The notes below the pieces were generated by a model, which did not search any database, was not told the DNA's origin, and worked only from the letters and a program-made list of their open reading frames with translations. From an uncultured Odoribacter sp. (GTDB lineage: Bacteria > Bacteroidota > Bacteroidia > Bacteroidales > Marinifilaceae), in contig CAJUQA010000005.1 of NCBI GenBank assembly GCA_910588375.1, forward strand, positions 1 to 64,000: a DNA stretch of 64,000 bases. The letters are read 5' to 3'. Shown here one piece after another: positions 62,710 through 64,000 of the stretch. The first letter of the stretch is position 1, and each line of letters begins with the position of its first letter. Both the position numbers and the translations under genes were made by a program.

Positions 62710-62893
62710 TACCGTTCCCGTCGGGGAATATACAGTTAAGATACTGTGTACGCTTACGTAAGTATTCTCGGTACGAAAATTCGCCAGATTGTAATACCAA
62801 CAGAGAAGAACTCGCAAGCGTACTGCGTGATATACGTGGTGCGCTTTGTTTTGTTCAATCTGTTGGTGGTTCTGGCGAGCCTTCGTGCCGGTT
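62709..62893 (+). ncRNA. Structured leader RNA candidate
   Basis: GTACCG (62709-62714) pairs with CGGTAC (62769-62774), enclosing hairpins TTCCC-GGGAA (62715-62728) and ACAGT-ACTGT (62732-62747) and a CTTACGTAAG dyad. A second domain pairs TCGCCAGA (62781-62788) with TCTGGCGA (62871-62878) and CCAACAGA with TCTGTTGG (62797-62804 with 62859-62866). No open frame of quality occupies it. Leader RNA or small RNA; not a named family that I recognise. Confidence 0.5.
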
Positions 62894-62920
62894 GTTTAAA
62901 ACATCGCATCACGTTTTCGC

Positions 62921-63175
62921 ATGTATAAAAGATGCTTTCCATATCTTGCCGGCCTGATACTCCTTATCATTGGGGTGACTCTTTTCTATTACGATAATCT
63001 GCAGGAACAGAAGCGCGACCGGGCTTACGAACAGGGAATAAAAGCCATTGACCAGCAGCTGGTCAAAATCCGCCGCGAACATGAATTGATAAACGACAAC
63101 GGTCCTGATTGGCAGGAAAAATGGGACGAATATATCCGGGAAGAATTAGCTTTTGATGATTTTGGACCTGTCTAA
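62921..63175 (+). CDS. Small membrane-anchored phage protein (possible spanin-type)
   Basis: An 84-residue protein with an N-terminal transmembrane segment (YLAGLILLIIGVTLFYYD) and a charged helical rest (EQKRDRAYEQGIKAIDQQLV) facing the periplasm. The layout fits an inner-membrane spanin or similar lysis protein, but no partner gene or endolysin is visible. Preceded by the structured leader. Confidence 0.65.
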   Translation: MYKRCFPYLAGLILLIIGVTLFYYDNLQEQKRDRAYEQGIKAIDQQLVKIRREHELINDNGPDWQEKWDEYIREELAFDDFGPV

Positions 63176-63434
63176 GCGTTTTTTTATGTTCAAATTTGGT
63201 CAATTCAAAAAAAATCCTCACTTTCGTGGTGTTCAAGTATATCAAGAGACGGAGATAGGCCGCCTCGGAATCCCTCGGCGGATTTTTTGTACCCTATCAG
63301 AAACAAACTATATTATAAGCGGTGTGTACCCCCGTTTCGGCAGCTTAATGGCGTCGAAAGGTCTCTTGAGATACTTGAACAGCGGGACAGGCACGCCGCT
63401 TTTCTGTTGCCTACAAATGTTCAAATCTCAAGTT
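63176..63434. promoter_or_regulatory. Gap with terminator and structured element
   Basis: CCGCC (63260-63264) with GGCGG (63277-63281) and a T run form a terminator. Then AGCGGTGTG (63318-63326) pairs with CACGCCGCT (63392-63400), one G-U, closing an 83-nt structure followed by TTTT. No gene is supported; an open frame here continues into the gene at 63435 but reads unlike protein. Confidence 0.5.
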
Positions 63435-63641
63435 ATGCAAAACATGAACTTATCTACGGTTACCCCGGAGGCGGTAGCCCAGCAGAAAACCTTAGTCGAC
63501 AATTTGCACGCATCCCTTATGCGTCGTCTTCACTCGGATGATTTCGAATCGTATCGCCAGCGTTGGGCCAAGGCTCGAGCCTTACTTTCCGAAATGCAGG
63601 GAGCTTTATACTTTGCCCGGAAGGAGGTGTGCCATGGATGA
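63435..63641 (+). CDS. Small phage protein
   Basis: A 68-residue helical protein (ATG 63435 or 63444; NLSTVTPEAVAQQKTLVDNL and ARALLSEMQGALYFARKE). It overlaps the next gene by 8 bp, whose ribosome site GGAGG lies inside it. Unknown function. Confidence 0.65.
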   Translation: MQNMNLSTVTPEAVAQQKTLVDNLHASLMRRLHSDDFESYRQRWAKARALLSEMQGALYFARKEVCHG

Positions 63642-63873
63642 TATTGTTGCAAAAAGACAGAAATTAAAAGGGATGATTCAGAAACAAGCCGAAGTAATTG
63701 CTGAATTTACAACCGTTTTTGAATTTGACGAAAAAGCCGATCCGGATATTTTGACAGGGATAGAACGTATAATGGCGAGCAGTTATCAGGACCTTTCATC
63801 CGGATTTTTCAGTATGGTAGAGTTATCGGGAGAACTTTTAATAGAGGAGGTGCGTCATGGCAATGAACATTGA
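63634..63873 (+). CDS. Small phage protein
   Basis: A 79-residue acidic helical protein starting MDDIVAKRQKLKGMIQKQAE. AAGGAGGTG lies 5 bp before the ATG and fixes this start; an upstream extension in the same frame is not supported. It overlaps both neighbours, so three small genes are translationally coupled. Unknown function. Confidence 0.7.
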   Translation: MDDIVAKRQKLKGMIQKQAEVIAEFTTVFEFDEKADPDILTGIERIMASSYQDLSSGFFSMVELSGELLIEEVRHGNEH

Positions 63874-64000
63874 AGGAGTGCGTTTTTCCAGTGAGATGCT
63901 TTCGGAACTCCAGTATATTCAGGAACCGGAGGTTGCAAGGATGACTTTAGAGAACATTGATTCTGTCATAGGTTATATTTTGGATCCAGTACCGAACGTC
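63857..64000 (+). CDS. Phage protein, cut by right edge
   Basis: Begins MAMNIEGVRFSSEMLSELQY, ATG 63857 behind GAGGAGG (63844-63850), and remains open to the window end after 48 codons. It overlaps the previous gene by 17 bp. Nothing can be said about function. Confidence 0.7.
   Translation, partial: MAMNIEGVRFSSEMLSELQYIQEPEVARMTLENIDSVIGYILDPVPNV

Overview
The window reads as a Bacteroidota chromosome, most probably order Bacteroidales. Upstream of many genes there is a TAnnTTTG -7 promoter element, several times with TTTG 20 bp further up, and Shine-Dalgarno sequences are mostly weak. The gene content (UPF0126/TRIC protein, YitT, Rpn-type nucleases, DUF5053 proteins, secreted FGE-like/glycine-rich proteins) also fits gut Bacteroidales. 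Genus cannot be fixed from sequence alone.

Bases 1-31.4 kb are chromosomal. They carry housekeeping genes: lepA, a prolyl oligopeptidase, yicC-gmk, nadD, a YitT transporter, an M20 dipeptidase, prs, leuS, a tRNA-dihydrouridine synthase, a TlpA-like protein, a minus-strand operon (polyprenyl synthase, dCMP deaminase, S41 protease) and speA. Among them lie two near-identical genes (1251 and 13463) for secreted FGE-like/Ig-like/glycine-rich proteins. Each has its own promoter and about 300 nt of duplicated 5' leader. The two leaders show compensatory base changes between the loops of two hairpins, the second of which ends in a T run, so they look like a regulatory RNA.

Bases 31.4-37.1 kb are an island. 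A 95-bp direct repeat (31458-31552 and 36961-37055) ends in the last bases of a proline tRNA. It brackets a tRNA fragment, a 52-codon integrase remnant, and a complete type II restriction-modification operon: an XRE-methylase fusion, a second adenine methylase and an AlwI-type endonuclease.

From about 37.1 kb to the right edge is a tailed-phage prophage, probably sharing the same tRNA-Pro attachment core. It starts with a divergent repressor/Cro-like pair around a dyad operator, followed by early genes, a primase-helicase, a long regulatory gap, an S49 prohead protease, a capsid protein fused to a scaffold-like N-terminus, a ParB-methyltransferase, TerS, TerL, portal and neck genes. Terminator-bounded cargo cassettes interrupt the virion genes: an amidoligase with a small partner, a tiny gene plus a DUF5053 protein under an operator-bearing promoter, and a pentapeptide-repeat membrane protein with a glycine-zipper membrane protein. 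An A10 run joins two half-genes at 50591-51357 in the -1 frame. The right end of the prophage, its tail genes and its integrase are outside the window.

Most promising leads: the covarying leader RNA pair, the amidoligase cassette, the A10 frameshift gene, the methylase that carries its own DNA-binding domain next to a dyad operator, and a structured leader at 62709-62880.
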